Below are positions 63,778 through 64,000 of a stretch of DNA of 64,000 bases, piece after piece. Under the pieces are notes generated by a model. It did no database searches. It saw nothing but the letters and a program-made list of their open reading frames with translations, and was not told the DNA's origin. A program made the position numbers and the translations under genes. Origin of the DNA: Anthopleura xanthogrammica (Eukaryota > Cnidaria > Anthozoa > Actiniaria > Actiniidae); NCBI GenBank assembly GCA_964019055.1, contig OZ025217.1, forward strand, positions 5,006,617-5,070,616, given 5' to 3'. Every line of letters starts with the position of its first letter. The first letter of the stretch is position 1.

Positions 63778-64000
63778 TAAATAATAATAATATTTTATTC
63801 AGGACGCAAATTATCAGTGACATAGAATAAAACATATAAGAGAGCCAAAGCAGAAACTAACACGCAGCTAAAATAAATAAATTAAATAAGCATCCTGAAA
63901 GGAAGTTTGGAGGTTAGCCCTATGTGAGAACTCCCGAAAACGCGAAACGTACACACAAACGAAGCAGCAGCAGTGATCTATGATCTATGTTCCGACCGTC
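63778..64000. other. Right window edge, no gene seen
   Basis: AT-rich sequence after the candidate stop; nothing recognised. Confidence 0.5.

Overview
The window is nuclear DNA of an animal. Coding exons are short, split by GT-AG introns and embedded in AT-rich, repeat-dense sequence. The gene set (a CENP-H, a Wnt, a CCDC171 orthologue, an ARIH1) and many foldback/MITE-type repeats suggest an early-branching marine invertebrate, most likely an anthozoan cnidarian. The taxon is an inference from gene content and repeat style, not proof.

Layout. (1) 432-5598, + strand: the last nine recognisable coding exons of a centromere protein H gene; its first exon(s) lie left of the window. (2) 7353-18546, - strand: a complete four-exon Wnt gene of 370 codons, closest by eye to Wnt16. 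CENPH and Wnt converge. (3) 18547-25089: Wnt upstream region with a TATA/CCAAT pair, then repeats. (4) 25090-41864, - strand: a 30-exon gene for a 1483-residue coiled-coil protein, clearly CCDC171. (5) 41865-42850: a ~1 kb head-to-head promoter interval. (6) 42851-53442, + strand: a complete 16-exon ARIH1 RBR ubiquitin ligase of 509 residues. (7) 53443-64000: no recognised gene, only repeats and one phase-consistent set of four small exons at 61586-63777 that could encode an unrecognised 98-residue protein.

All exon chains were assembled by hand from splice sites and reading frame; phases agree at every junction and each complete gene totals a multiple of three. The genes do not form one pathway: kinetochore (CENP-H), secreted signalling (Wnt), unknown coiled-coil function (CCDC171), ubiquitin transfer (ARIH1).

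The introns and intergenic DNA hold most of the unusual structure: tandem arrays (24, 77, ~150, 18, 66 and 142 bp, and a ~270 bp ATCC microsatellite), at least six terminal-inverted-repeat families, a tRNA-derived SINE family, a perfect 76-bp-arm palindrome, and two insertions whose pre-insertion target can be read from a neighbouring copy. I found no CRISPR, prokaryotic system or viral genome.
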